Assembly (NCBI RefSeq): GCF_014495685.1
Contig: NZ_JACTVI010000028.1
Location: forward strand, 1 to 64,000
Direction: 5' to 3'
DNA from: Streptomyces sp. TRM68367
GTDB lineage: Bacteria > Actinomycetota > Actinomycetes > Streptomycetales > Streptomycetaceae
DNA: 64,000 bases
The notes under the pieces were generated by a model. The model did not search any database and was not told the origin of the DNA. It saw nothing but the letters and a program-made list of their open reading frames with translations. This document shows positions 8,444 through 16,920 of this stretch, in pieces. Both the position numbers and the translations under genes were made by a program. Every line of letters begins with the position of its first letter. Position 1 is the first letter of the stretch.

Positions 8444-10816
8444 ATGAACGGTCGTGACCTGGTGCGTTCGGTGAAGGCGGTCGGTTCGGTGGGGCAGGGG
8501 TTGCGTACCGTACGGGCGGCGTGGCGCAGGAGGCGTGCCGACGCCGCCGGGCTGCCGCCGAGAGGTGCCGAGCGCGCGCGGGTGCCCGGGCCCGTGCAGG
8601 AGGTGGAGCCGGAGCCGGGGGGCGGCATCATCCGCTTCGGGCGCGCCGAGCTGCGGATCCTCGTCGCCGTCAACGGGGCGGTCTTCTGGGGCTGGGACGG
8701 CGCCGGTCCGGAGCCGTCGTACGCGCTGGCGGGCCGCTGTCCGGAGCCGGATCCCCGGGCGGTGCTGGAGCCGGACAAGGACGGCGGCTGGCGGGTCGTG
8801 GCCGAGCGCGTGACGGTCGCCGTGTCGCGGCACGGGGCGATCGAGGTGCGCACGCCCGGAGGGGTGGCTCTGCGCCGGGATCTGCCGCCCCGGTGGTGGG
8901 AGCCGGTCGGCGGCGGCCCAGGGCGCTGGATGCAACGGTCGGACGTGGCGGCGGACGCGCGGTTCTTCGGGCTCGGGGGACGCGCGTCGGGTCCCCGGCT
9001 GCGGGACGGCACGTACCGGCTGTGGAACACCGACCCCGGTCATGCCTTCACGCCGGGCGACGATCCGCTGTACATCACCATGCCGGTGCAACTGGTCGTC
9101 GCCGACGCGGGCACGCACCTGGTGTTCCACGACAGCTCGTGGGACGGAACGGTGACGCTCAGGGAGGGCGAGGAGGGCGCCGGTTCGGGGCACGACCGGG
9201 CCGGGACGAGTGAGTTGCGGATGGACGGCGGTCCGCTGAGGTGCTGGGTGATGGTGGGCGCGCCCGCGCGGGTGCTGCTGACCTGGGCCTCGCTCACCGG
9301 GGCGGCCGCACTGCCGCCCGCGTGGGCGCTCGGCCACCATCACGCGCGGTGGGGCTTCGGCAGCGAGCAGGAGGTGCGCCGGATCGTCGCGGGCTACGAG
9401 GAGCGCGATCTGCCGCTCGACGCCGTGCATCTGGACATCGACCACTTCGACGGCCACCAGGTCTTCACCGTCGACCAGGACTGCTTCCCCAAGCTGCCCC
9501 AGCTCGCCGAGGAACTGCGGCGGGACGGGATCCGGCTGGTGTCGATCGTCGACCCGGCGGTGAGGGCCGCGTCCGGCAATGCCGTTTACGACAGCGGAAC
9601 GGCCGAGGACGCATTCGTGCGGGACGCCTCGGGGCAGGTCGTCGAGGGCGTCGTGTGGCCCGGGGAGGCGGTTTTCCCCGACTTCACGCACGCGCGCGTG
9701 CGTGAGTGGTGGGGCGGTCTGTACGAGGAGCGGCTCGGGCAGGGGTTCTCGGGTTTCTGGCACGACATGAACGAACCCACGTCGTTCACTGCGTTCGGGG
9801 AGTCGACCCTGCCGCGTTCGGCCCGGCACTCCCTGGACGGCTGGGGCGGTGACCATCGCGAGGCGCACAACGTGTACGCGTTGTGCATGGCCAGGGCCGG
9901 CTACGAGGGGCTGCGGACGCTGGCACCCCAGGAGCGGCCGTTCGTCTTCTCGCGCTCCGGCTGGGCCGGCATGCAGCGCTACGGCGGGACCTGGTCCGGT
10001 GACGTGATCACCGGCTGGCCCGGTTTGCGGGCGTCGCTGGCACTGGTCATGGGCCTCGGGTTGTGCGGCGTGCCGTATTCGGGGCCGGACGTGGGCGGGT
10101 TCGACGGGCACCCTTCGCCGGAGCTGTATTTGCGCTGGTTCCAGTTGGCCGCGTATCTGCCGCTGTTCCGGACGCACGCGAGTCTTCGGGCGGGACGCAG
10201 GGAGCCGTGGGAGTTCGGTGCCGATGTGCTGGAGCACGCGCGCGTGGCGCTCGTGGAGCGGCGGCGGCTGCTGCCGTACTTCGTGACACTGGCGCATCTG
10301 GCCCGGCGCACGGGGGCGCCCTATGTGCGGCCCCTGTGGTGGTCGGCGCCCGAGGACCGCACGCTGCGGGACTGCGAGGACACCTTCCTGCTGGGTGACT
10401 GTCTGCTGGTGGCGCCGGTCCTGGATCCCGGCGCGGACCGGCGCGCGGTGCAGCTGCCGCGCGGGCGCTGGTACGACATGGCGACGGAGCAGGCGTACGA
10501 GGGACCGGCGCAGGTGCTGGTCGAGGCCCCGCTCGCGCGGATTCCGGTGTTCGCGCGCGCGGGCGCCGTCATTCCCGTGCGGGGGGACGACGGTGGCCTG
10601 GAACTGGAGGTGTGGGCGCCCGCCCCCGGGCGGACCGGGGGCGGGCTCGTCGTGCCGGACGGTGGCGACGGTTGGGACGAGCCGGAGATCGAACGCTACG
10701 TCGCCCGTCGGCAGGGTGCGCGGGTCGTCGTGGAGCGGGAGGGCGAGGACGGCGTGAGCGAGCCGTCGCACCCGGTACGCGTGCGCGGCCTCACAGGCCG
10801 TGGAACTCAGACGTAG
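8444..10816 (+). CDS. Glycoside hydrolase family 31 (alpha-glucosidase-like)
   Basis: The 790-residue protein has the GH31 layout: an N-terminal beta domain, then a TIM barrel. The barrel shows LDIDHFDG near residue 330 and GFWHDMNEPTSF, whose aspartate in HDMNE is the expected nucleophile. The conserved GPDVGGFDG follows, and then a C-terminal beta region (GRWYDMATEQAYEGP). No signal peptide is evident, so it should act inside the cell on alpha-glucosides or similar oligosaccharides. The ATG at 8444 is preferred over the GTG at 8435 because AGGGTGAG lies just upstream of it. The last 10 bases overlap the end of the convergent NUDIX gene. Confidence 0.9.
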   Translation: MNGRDLVRSVKAVGSVGQGLRTVRAAWRRRRADAAGLPPRGAERARVPGPVQEVEPEPGGGIIRFGRAELRILVAVNGAVFWGWDGAGPEPSYALAGRCPEPDPRAVLEPDKDGGWRVVAERVTVAVSRHGAIEVRTPGGVALRRDLPPRWWEPVGGGPGRWMQRSDVAADARFFGLGGRASGPRLRDGTYRLWNTDPGHAFTPGDDPLYITMPVQLVVADAGTHLVFHDSSWDGTVTLREGEEGAGSGHDRAGTSELRMDGGPLRCWVMVGAPARVLLTWASLTGAAALPPAWALGHHHARWGFGSEQEVRRIVAGYEERDLPLDAVHLDIDHFDGHQVFTVDQDCFPKLPQLAEELRRDGIRLVSIVDPAVRAASGNAVYDSGTAEDAFVRDASGQVVEGVVWPGEAVFPDFTHARVREWWGGLYEERLGQGFSGFWHDMNEPTSFTAFGESTLPRSARHSLDGWGGDHREAHNVYALCMARAGYEGLRTLAPQERPFVFSRSGWAGMQRYGGTWSGDVITGWPGLRASLALVMGLGLCGVPYSGPDVGGFDGHPSPELYLRWFQLAAYLPLFRTHASLRAGRREPWEFGADVLEHARVALVERRRLLPYFVTLAHLARRTGAPYVRPLWWSAPEDRTLRDCEDTFLLGDCLLVAPVLDPGADRRAVQLPRGRWYDMATEQAYEGPAQVLVEAPLARIPVFARAGAVIPVRGDDGGLELEVWAPAPGRTGGGLVVPDGGDGWDEPEIERYVARRQGARVVVEREGEDGVSEPSHPVRVRGLTGRGTQT

Positions 10817-11343
10817 CGGCCCTCGAACCAGGCCCGCACGGCCCGCGTGTGCAGCGGGAAGGCGAGTTCCTCGGGCCTGCGCAGGAGGTGCCGGCCCGCC
10901 GTCTCGTCCGTGGCCTCGGACGGCGGGAGGGCGTCGGCCGGGCGCTCGGGGAGAAGCCCGAAGAGCAGCAGGTGCCCGTCCGGTGAGCTCATCGCGTCGA
11001 CGAGCCGTACGTCACGGCTCGCCGCGACGATGCCCGTCTCCTCCTTGAGTTCCCGGACGACGGCCTGCCGCCAGTCCTCGCGGTCATCGATGTAGCCGCC
11101 GGGCAGGGCGGTGCCCCCTCGCGCGCGGGCGATGGTCCGGGTGATGACGACCATGGCGGTGCCCTTGGTGTCGTACACGGGCTGGAGGGCCACCGCGACC
11201 GGCAGCGGATTGCGGTAGGCCACGGCGCCGCACACCGTGCAGGTGCGGGGCCAGCCGGAGGCGCCCTCTCCATAGGGCGCGCCGCAGCTCGAACAGTGGG
11301 AGTTCGGTGCGGGGTTGGAACTGGAGTGCTGAGATTCGGACAC
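10807..11343 (-). CDS. NUDIX hydrolase with zinc-ribbon N-terminus
   Basis: A 178-residue protein with an N-terminal CxxC pair of pairs (CSSCG near residue 17 and CTVCG near 36), which resembles the zinc ribbon of NADH pyrophosphatase-type NUDIX proteins. The NUDIX box GYIDDRE-x7-RELKEETGI near residues 80-103 fits the consensus G-x5-E-x7-R-E-U-x-E-E-x-G-U exactly. It should cleave a nucleoside diphosphate linked to another group; the substrate is unknown. The start is a GTG with no strong ribosome binding site. Its 3' end overlaps the GH31 gene by 10 bases, tail to tail. Confidence 0.9.
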   Translation of the reverse strand: MSESQHSSSNPAPNSHCSSCGAPYGEGASGWPRTCTVCGAVAYRNPLPVAVALQPVYDTKGTAMVVITRTIARARGGTALPGGYIDDREDWRQAVVRELKEETGIVAASRDVRLVDAMSSPDGHLLLFGLLPERPADALPPSEATDETAGRHLLRRPEELAFPLHTRAVRAWFEGRYV

Positions 11344-11390
11344 GCGGCGGACTGTATCCGATCACGGGGAGGGCGTCTCGGTGAGGTGGC

Positions 11391-12200
11391 TCAACCGTTC
11401 CTGGTGAGCGACTTCGAGGACACGGGGAAGTCGAAATAGGTGTCGGGGTAGGGCTCGGGCTTGTAGGTGTAGTGCCACCACTCCTCGGCGAGGTTCACGA
11501 AGTCCAGCTCCTCCAGGGTGTTCTTGAGCAGCAGCCGGTTGGCGCGCTGTTCGCCCTGGACGCGCGGGTCGAGGGTGTGCGAGAGAGTGTCGAAGCAGTC
11601 GAAGCTTGTGGCCATGTCGACGGAGTTGTCGGGGAAGCGCTGCTCCTTGGGCGCGTAGCAGGGCACGAGAGGCTCGCCGGGGTGGTACGGCCGGGTCGGC
11701 TTCGCCGGGAGCTTCACGAGGGTGAGGTCCATGGTCGAGCCGCGGCTGTGGCCGGACTTCTCCGCGATGTAACCGTCCTCGAACAGACGGCTCTTGTCGA
11801 CGTCCGGGTAGAACTCGTCCTTCATCGCCTGGTCGTCGAGGTCCTTGGCCCAGCGGACGAAGTGGTCCACGGCGCGCTGCGGCCGGTAGCAGTCGTACAC
11901 CTTGAGAATGTAGCCCTGGCGCAGCAGGCGCGTCTGGGCCGTGTGGAGGGCTTCGGCGGCGGGGCGGGTGAGGATGCAGATCGGTTGCTGGTAGCCGTCG
12001 ATGCGCTCGCCGACGAAGTTGTGCGGGGTGAAGTAGCGCATCTCCTGGATGATCGTCGGATCCACGCTTCTCAGGGCCACGAAGTCCTTCGGCGCCTTCG
12101 GCTCGGTCTGCGCCGGGGCGGTGGTCGAGCCGGCGGTCACCACCAGCAGGGCGGCGAACGCGGTGACCACTCCGCGTACCACTGTCGAGAGTCTTGTCAT
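11391..12200 (-). CDS. Exported VanX-like D-alanyl-D-alanine dipeptidase
   Basis: The 269-residue product starts MTRLSTVVRGVVTAFAALLV with an Ala-rich cleavage region (AGSTTAPAQ), which is a signal peptide. The mature part has the M15D zinc dipeptidase motifs: SGHSRGSTMDL (S-x-H-x6-D) and EWWHYT, which supply the zinc ligands His, Asp and His and the catalytic Glu. The family cleaves D-Ala-D-Ala or other DD-dipeptides. VanX of vancomycin resistance is cytoplasmic, while this one appears exported and more likely scavenges peptidoglycan turnover products. No vanHA genes are nearby. The upstream in-frame ATG at 12236 is less likely, since GGGCAGAG precedes the chosen start. Confidence 0.88.
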   Translation of the reverse strand: MTRLSTVVRGVVTAFAALLVVTAGSTTAPAQTEPKAPKDFVALRSVDPTIIQEMRYFTPHNFVGERIDGYQQPICILTRPAAEALHTAQTRLLRQGYILKVYDCYRPQRAVDHFVRWAKDLDDQAMKDEFYPDVDKSRLFEDGYIAEKSGHSRGSTMDLTLVKLPAKPTRPYHPGEPLVPCYAPKEQRFPDNSVDMATSFDCFDTLSHTLDPRVQGEQRANRLLLKNTLEELDFVNLAEEWWHYTYKPEPYPDTYFDFPVSSKSLTRNG

Positions 12201-12275
12201 GTCTCTGCCCTGCCCAGCCAGGGACGCCCGTGACACACTTCTGACATACCGTCAGGTCCAGAGTGGGGAGAAACC

Positions 12276-12722
12276 GTGTCGCGAACCCGCATGCCTGTGG
12301 TGGAAGGATGGTTCTCCGGCGAGGGGGACGACTTCAGACTCCTCGGCACGTGCTGCTCGGCCTGCGCCTCGGTCTTCTTCCCGCGCGAGGACGGCCATTG
12401 CCGCAACCCGCACTGCGCCGGTGGCGACCTCGAGGAGGTTCCGCTGTCGCGGCGCGGGCGAGTCTGGTCGTACACCGACAGCCGGTACCGGCCGCCGTCA
12501 CCCTATGTGACGAACCCGGAACTTCCCTGGGAGCCGTACACGTTGATCGCCGTGGAACTGCCCGCCGAGCGGATCGTGGTGCTGGGGCAGGCCGTTCCCG
12601 GGGTCACCGTCGCCGACCTGACGGTGGGCATGGAGGTGGAGGTCGTGCCCGGCGTGCTCCATGAGGACGCGGACACAACCTGGACAACCTGGCACTGGCG
12701 GCCGACGGGGGTGGCGGCATGA
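12276..12722 (+). CDS. DUF35 zinc-ribbon/OB-fold protein
   Basis: This 148-residue protein has an N-terminal rubredoxin-like zinc ribbon (CCSAC near residue 28, CRNPHC near residue 42) and a C-terminal OB fold, the DUF35 architecture. Such proteins bind acyl-CoA and pair with thiolase-like partners; the ChsH2 DUF35 domain with aldolase Ltp2 in steroid side-chain cleavage is the best known case. The stop overlaps the ATG of the thiolase gene by 4 bases, so the two should be made in step. The GTG start has GGGGAG 5 bases before it. Confidence 0.9.
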   Translation: MSRTRMPVVEGWFSGEGDDFRLLGTCCSACASVFFPREDGHCRNPHCAGGDLEEVPLSRRGRVWSYTDSRYRPPSPYVTNPELPWEPYTLIAVELPAERIVVLGQAVPGVTVADLTVGMEVEVVPGVLHEDADTTWTTWHWRPTGVAA

Positions 12723-13909
12723 CGGCGGATGTGGCGGTGCTCGGTGCGGGCATGCACCCATGGGGCAAATGGGGGCGCAACTTCGTCGAGTACGGCACCG
12801 CGGCGGCCCGCTCGGCGCTCTCCGACGCCGGGCTGGACTGGCGGCAGGTCGGCTCGGTCGTGGGCGCGGACACCGTGCGGGGCGGTTATCCGGGATATGT
12901 GGCCGGGGCGACGTTCGCGAAGGCACTGGGCTGGCAGGGAGCCCGGGTCACCAGCGTGTACGCGGCGTGCGCCTCCGGGGCGCAGGCCGTCAACGCCGCG
13001 CGGGCGCAGATCCTTTCGGGACTCGCCGACGTTGTGCTCGTCGTGGGCGCCGACTCTGCGCCCAAGGGGTTCTTCCGGCCTGCGGGCGGCGACCGGCCGG
13101 ACGATCCGGACTGGCTGCGGTTCCGGATTCTCGGGGCGACCAATCCGACGTACTTCGGGCTGTACGCCCGCCGGCGGATGGCCATGCACGGGGACACACC
13201 GGAGGACTTCGCGCAGGTGAAGGTGAAGAACGCCGCTCTGGGGGCGCTGAATCCATACGCGCGTTATCGCAAGCGGGTCAGCGCGGAGGAGGTCGCCGCC
13301 TCCGCGGTGGTCGCCGATCCGCTGCGGCTGCTGGACATCTGCGCCACCTCCGACGGCGGGGCGGCACTGGTGCTGTCCAGCATGGAGTTCGCGCGCCGGC
13401 ACGGGTCGGCGCGGCCGGTGCGGATCCGGGCGGTGTCCACGGTGACGCCGCGTTACCCCAACACCATGCTGGACCTCCCGGACATGGCGACGGACTCCGC
13501 GATGGCCGTGGAGCCCGCCGCCGAGACGTTCCGGGCGTCGATCGCCCGGGCGGCCTACGAGGAGGCGGGCATCGGGCCCGAGGACCTGTCCGTCGCCGAG
13601 GTCTACGACCTGTCCACCGCCCTGGAGTTGCAGTGGTACGAGGATCTGGGTCTGTGCGGGGAGGGCGACGGGGCGAAGTTGCTGAGGGACGGGGCGACGG
13701 CGCTGGACGGGCACATACCGGTGAACGTGAGCGGTGGGCTGGCTTCCTTCGGTGAGGCGGTTCCGGCCCAGGCGGTAGCCCAAGTGTGCGAGCTGGCCTG
13801 GCAGTTGCGGGGTTCGGCGGGCGATCGGCAGGTGGCGGGCGCGCTCGTGGGAATCAGCGCGAACCAGGGCCTGTTCGGGCACGGTTCGGCGGTGGTCGCG
13901 GTGCGGTGA
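12719..13909 (+). CDS. Thiolase-fold protein (lipid-transfer/Ltp2-like)
   Basis: A 396-residue thiolase-superfamily protein of the SCP2/lipid-transfer type. It has VYAACASGAQAV near residue 85, where the thiolase nucleophile cysteine would lie, and a C-terminal GGLASFGEAVPAQ with the ISANQGLFGHGS end. The adjacent DUF35 gene, overlapping by ATGA, points to a two-subunit complex acting on an acyl-CoA, either as thiolase or as a retro-aldolase. No steroid-degradation genes are near, so the substrate is open. No further gene follows in the operon. Confidence 0.85.
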   Translation: MTADVAVLGAGMHPWGKWGRNFVEYGTAAARSALSDAGLDWRQVGSVVGADTVRGGYPGYVAGATFAKALGWQGARVTSVYAACASGAQAVNAARAQILSGLADVVLVVGADSAPKGFFRPAGGDRPDDPDWLRFRILGATNPTYFGLYARRRMAMHGDTPEDFAQVKVKNAALGALNPYARYRKRVSAEEVAASAVVADPLRLLDICATSDGGAALVLSSMEFARRHGSARPVRIRAVSTVTPRYPNTMLDLPDMATDSAMAVEPAAETFRASIARAAYEEAGIGPEDLSVAEVYDLSTALELQWYEDLGLCGEGDGAKLLRDGATALDGHIPVNVSGGLASFGEAVPAQAVAQVCELAWQLRGSAGDRQVAGALVGISANQGLFGHGSAVVAVR

Positions 13910-14137
13910 CGGACGGGCGTCGGGCGGTCGGGCGATCGGCAGACGGGCCTGAGGGGCGTACGGCGGCTGGCCCTCGCAGGAGCGGCGTGGGGACCGTAGG
14001 AGCTGCATCGTCGTCGTGGGAGCGGAGCGTCGGCCCATCCACCACGCAGCTTCTACGCTGTGTGATCGTTCGGGAATCCTGCGTGAACGCCTCATGAACT
14101 GCGCCCGGGTGCGCGCCGAGGGGGTCATCATGCTCTC
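13910..14137. other. Intergenic region, nothing recognised
   Basis: This 228-base stretch between the thiolase and EAL-GGDEF genes begins with imperfect GGGCGATCGG/GGGCGGTCGG repeats. I see no gene, strong hairpin or clear promoter in it. Confidence 0.4.
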
Positions 14138-15763
14138 GTGCCCTCCTGGACGGATACTCTCCGCTTCGCCTTCCAACCGGTGGTCAACCTGACGACCGGT
14201 GGGGTCGCGGGGCTGGAGATACTCGCCCGCCCGGAGACCGGCGACATCCTGGCCGAGGCCCGCCGCGACCCCGAACTCGACGGCAGGCTGGCGGTGTCGG
14301 CGCTCCGAGCGGCGGCGCGCAAGGAGACATTGCTGCCCCTGCACATCAACGTGTTCGCCGGGACCCTCGCCGACCTCGGCGGACTCACCTCGCTGCACAG
14401 CGCCGTGCGCGAGGCGGGACGGCTGCCGTGGGAGGTGACGATCGACATCGGCCCGCCCTACACGCACGTGCCGCAGCGGGCCCTGCTGGAGGCGGTGGGC
14501 ACCCTGCGCGGCCAGGGCTTCCGGATCTGCGCGGACGGCGTCGGCGACGGGGACGTGCCCCTGCGGCTGCTCACGGACATCGCGCCCGACCTGGTGAAAC
14601 TGGACGCCTCCCTGCTGGGGCACCGGGCGGCGATCCGGGCGATGCGCACGCTGTGCGACGAGCTGGGCGCCCTGCTGGGTGTCGAGGGCGTGGAGACCGA
14701 GGGGCAGTGTGCCACCGCGCTGTCGGCCGGTGCGCAGGTGGCGCAGGGCGAGCTGTTCGCCCCGCCGGCCCGGCTGCCCGCCGCGGACGTATACGTTCCG
14801 CCCCGCTCCCCCGACGCCGCATCGGTGCCGCGGTCCGGTCCGTCCGTGCGAGAGTTCGTCCGGCCCGCCGCGCTGCTGCCGGACACCGCATCGGCGGGTC
14901 AGGTGCGGGCCCTGCTGACCGGGTCACCGGACGTCTCCGGGGTGCTGCTCGTGGACACCGCCGGTGTCCCGGTCCGGTCGGTGCACCGCTCCCGCTTCCT
15001 GCTGTCGATGTCGGGGCGCTACGGCCATGCCCTCTACGCCGACCGGCCCGCCGCCAGGCTCGGCGACCCGCCGCGGACGGTGGGCGTCGACGCCACTGCC
15101 TGGGAGGTCCTCGACGTGGTGGCGGTCGGCGACCGGGACCGCACGTCCGACGACGTGGCCGTCGTCGACGCGTACGGGCGCTGCATGGGCGTCGTACGGC
15201 TCGCCGACCTCGTCCGGGCGCTGGCCGAGACCCGGGTGGAGGAGGCGGCCGGGCTCAATCCGCTCACGCGGCTGCCCGGCTCGGACGCGATCACCGGTGA
15301 GGTGGACCGGCGGATCGCGACCGGCCGCGGTTTCGCCCTGAGCTGGCTGGACGTGGACCACTTCAAGCAGGTCAACGACGGGGCCGGGTTCGCGGCGGGC
15401 GACGAGCTGATCCGGGCGGTGGGCCGGGCGCTGCAGCAGGCCGCGTCCGGCACCACGCGCGTGGGGCACATCGGCGGGGACGACTTCCTGGTGCTGACGG
15501 ATCCGGAGTGGCTGGATCCGCTGGCCGCCGCCGTCCTGGATCCGCCCTGGTCGGCGGGCGGGCGTCCGGTCGCGTTGTCCCTGGCCACGGTCCTGTGCCC
15601 GTTGGGCAGCGTGGCGGACCACCGGCAGGCGGCCGCCTGTCTGGCGCCGCTGAAGAAGGCCGCAAAAGCGCTGCACGGGGCGAGCTGGGTAATGGGGCGC
15701 GCGGGAATTCCCGGGCACGAGATCCGCCGCGGTCCGGAGAGGGCGCCCACGCCGGCCGGGTGA
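14138..15763 (+). CDS. EAL-CBS-GGDEF cyclic-di-GMP protein with degenerate EAL
   Basis: The 541-residue protein has an N-terminal EAL domain (about residues 5-210), a middle region resembling a CBS pair (about 225-365) and a C-terminal GGDEF domain (about 375-520). The EAL domain keeps K154, EGVE (183-186) and QG (203-204). It has EIL for EAL (27-29), TIDIG (101-105) where a metal-binding glutamate is usual, and ADGVGDGD (132-139) in place of DDFGTG. The GGDEF domain has WLDVDHFK and GGDDF (446-450) but no RxxD inhibitory site. It is probably a cyclase or an effector and not a phosphodiesterase. From memory it corresponds to S. coelicolor SCO1397. The GTG start has GAGGGG 13 bases upstream. 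Confidence 0.85.
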   Translation: MPSWTDTLRFAFQPVVNLTTGGVAGLEILARPETGDILAEARRDPELDGRLAVSALRAAARKETLLPLHINVFAGTLADLGGLTSLHSAVREAGRLPWEVTIDIGPPYTHVPQRALLEAVGTLRGQGFRICADGVGDGDVPLRLLTDIAPDLVKLDASLLGHRAAIRAMRTLCDELGALLGVEGVETEGQCATALSAGAQVAQGELFAPPARLPAADVYVPPRSPDAASVPRSGPSVREFVRPAALLPDTASAGQVRALLTGSPDVSGVLLVDTAGVPVRSVHRSRFLLSMSGRYGHALYADRPAARLGDPPRTVGVDATAWEVLDVVAVGDRDRTSDDVAVVDAYGRCMGVVRLADLVRALAETRVEEAAGLNPLTRLPGSDAITGEVDRRIATGRGFALSWLDVDHFKQVNDGAGFAAGDELIRAVGRALQQAASGTTRVGHIGGDDFLVLTDPEWLDPLAAAVLDPPWSAGGRPVALSLATVLCPLGSVADHRQAAACLAPLKKAAKALHGASWVMGRAGIPGHEIRRGPERAPTPAG

Positions 15764-15788
15764 GGGCGCGGGGCCGCTCACGCTATAC

Positions 15789-15803
15789 GCCCCTCGGAGG
15801 GGC
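15789..15803. terminator. Possible terminator after the EAL-GGDEF gene
   Basis: GCCCCT and AGGGGC form a 6-bp stem with a 3-base loop about 25 bases after the stop codon. It is short, so the call is tentative. Confidence 0.4.
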
Positions 15804-16250
15804 CTCAGTGGCTTTCTGGCGCCCCTACGGCCCTATGACACCTCTGTGGGCGGTTCGTGGCCTGCGCGTCCTTCTCGGCGCCTCTCAGGGCTTCCCACGC
15901 CTCTCCTGCCGGGTCGGCTTCGCTCGGCAGCCGCGCGGAGCGGGCAGGTGCCACCGTCCGTGCACCCCTTCAACCATTCCGGTCGGCGAACTTGACGCTC
16001 CCATGACGCCGGTTAACACTTCCGGTGTCAGCCGACATCGCCGTACATACTCGTCGTATTCCGGCACTGCGCCGCGCGGGCCCTTGTGCCGTGGCCCATT
16101 CCCCCACGGGCGGTTCGGCTGAGCCGGCACGCTCGTCACGGACGCCGAGCGGGGCGCGGTCTCCCTGCCTTCGGCTGAAGTCGCCATGGGAAACGCATCC
16201 TGCACGGAGGACCGGGGCTGATCGTCCCGGGCCAGGGCCTAGGAGCCGCC
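15804..16250. other. Intergenic region upstream of the glpF remnant
   Basis: About 450 bases without a gene. It should contain the promoter and operator of the glycerol genes. I see no GylR gene here and no clear operator. The AGGAG 6 bases before base 16251 is the surviving ribosome binding site of glpF. Confidence 0.4.
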
Positions 16251-16894
16251 ATGAGCAACGGAGACATCTTTATCGGGGAGATCATCGTGGATCGTCATCG
16301 CATTCGGATGGGGGTTCGGCGTGATGGCCGGGGCCTACACGGCCGCACCGCTGTCGGGCGGGCACATCAACCCGGCGGTGACCCTGGGAATCGCCATCGA
16401 CACCGGGGACTGGGACAAGGTCCCCGTCTACATCGCCGGGCAGATGATCGGCGTTCCTCGGGGCGGTCCTGTGCTGGCTGGTCTATTTCGCACAGTTCCG
16501 GGCAAACGCCAACGAGGAGAACGCTCAGCCGACGGTCGGGATCTTCTCCACCGCGCCGGCGATCCGCAATCCCGTGGCGAACCTCATCACCGAGATCATC
16601 GCGACCGTGGGTCTGGTCCTGCCGATCCTGGCCTTCGGGCTCACCAAGGGGCTCGGCGAGTCCGGGATCTCGATCCTCATCGTCTCGTTCCTGGTGGTCG
16701 GCATCGGCCTGTCGCTCGGCGGCCCCACGGGATACGCCATCAACCCGGCACGTGACCTCGGGCCGCGCATCGCCCACGCCCTGCTCCCGATCCCCAACAA
16801 GGGCAGCTCGGACTGGGGCTACGCGTGGGTCCCGGTGGTGGGGCCGCTGATCGGCGGGGGACTGTCCGGACTCATCTTCAACGCAGCCTTCTGA
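16251..16894 (+). pseudogene. glpF: Glycerol facilitator remnant, frameshifted and partly deleted
   Basis: The three pieces of a GlpF aquaglyceroporin lie in three different frames. The first (MSNGDIFIGEII, to about 16286) is intact. The second, from 16288, reads WIVIAFGWGFGVMAGAYT and SGGHINPAVTLG (first NPA box). The third, from 16454, runs to the true end with NPVANLIT and GYAINPARD (second NPA box). By comparison with remembered Streptomyces GlpF sequences, roughly 80 bases between GEII and WIVIAF are missing, and about two bases are lost near 16453. The lesion removes the first membrane segment and shifts frame twice. The ribosome binding site and both NPA motifs remain, so the loss looks recent. 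glpK follows after 26 bases. Confidence 0.9.
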
Positions 16895-16920
16895 AGGAAC
16901 CGACGAAGGGGACGCACATC

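Noticed and set aside
6263..10771. A 1502-residue reverse-strand protein including acetoacetyl-CoA synthetase
   Set aside because: Only the last 655 residues look like a protein; the rest is antisense to the GH31 gene and lacks any family features. GC-rich DNA keeps such frames open.
11391..12200. A vancomycin resistance cluster
   Set aside because: VanX-like only; no vanH, vanA ligase or VanRS genes are adjacent and the protein is exported.
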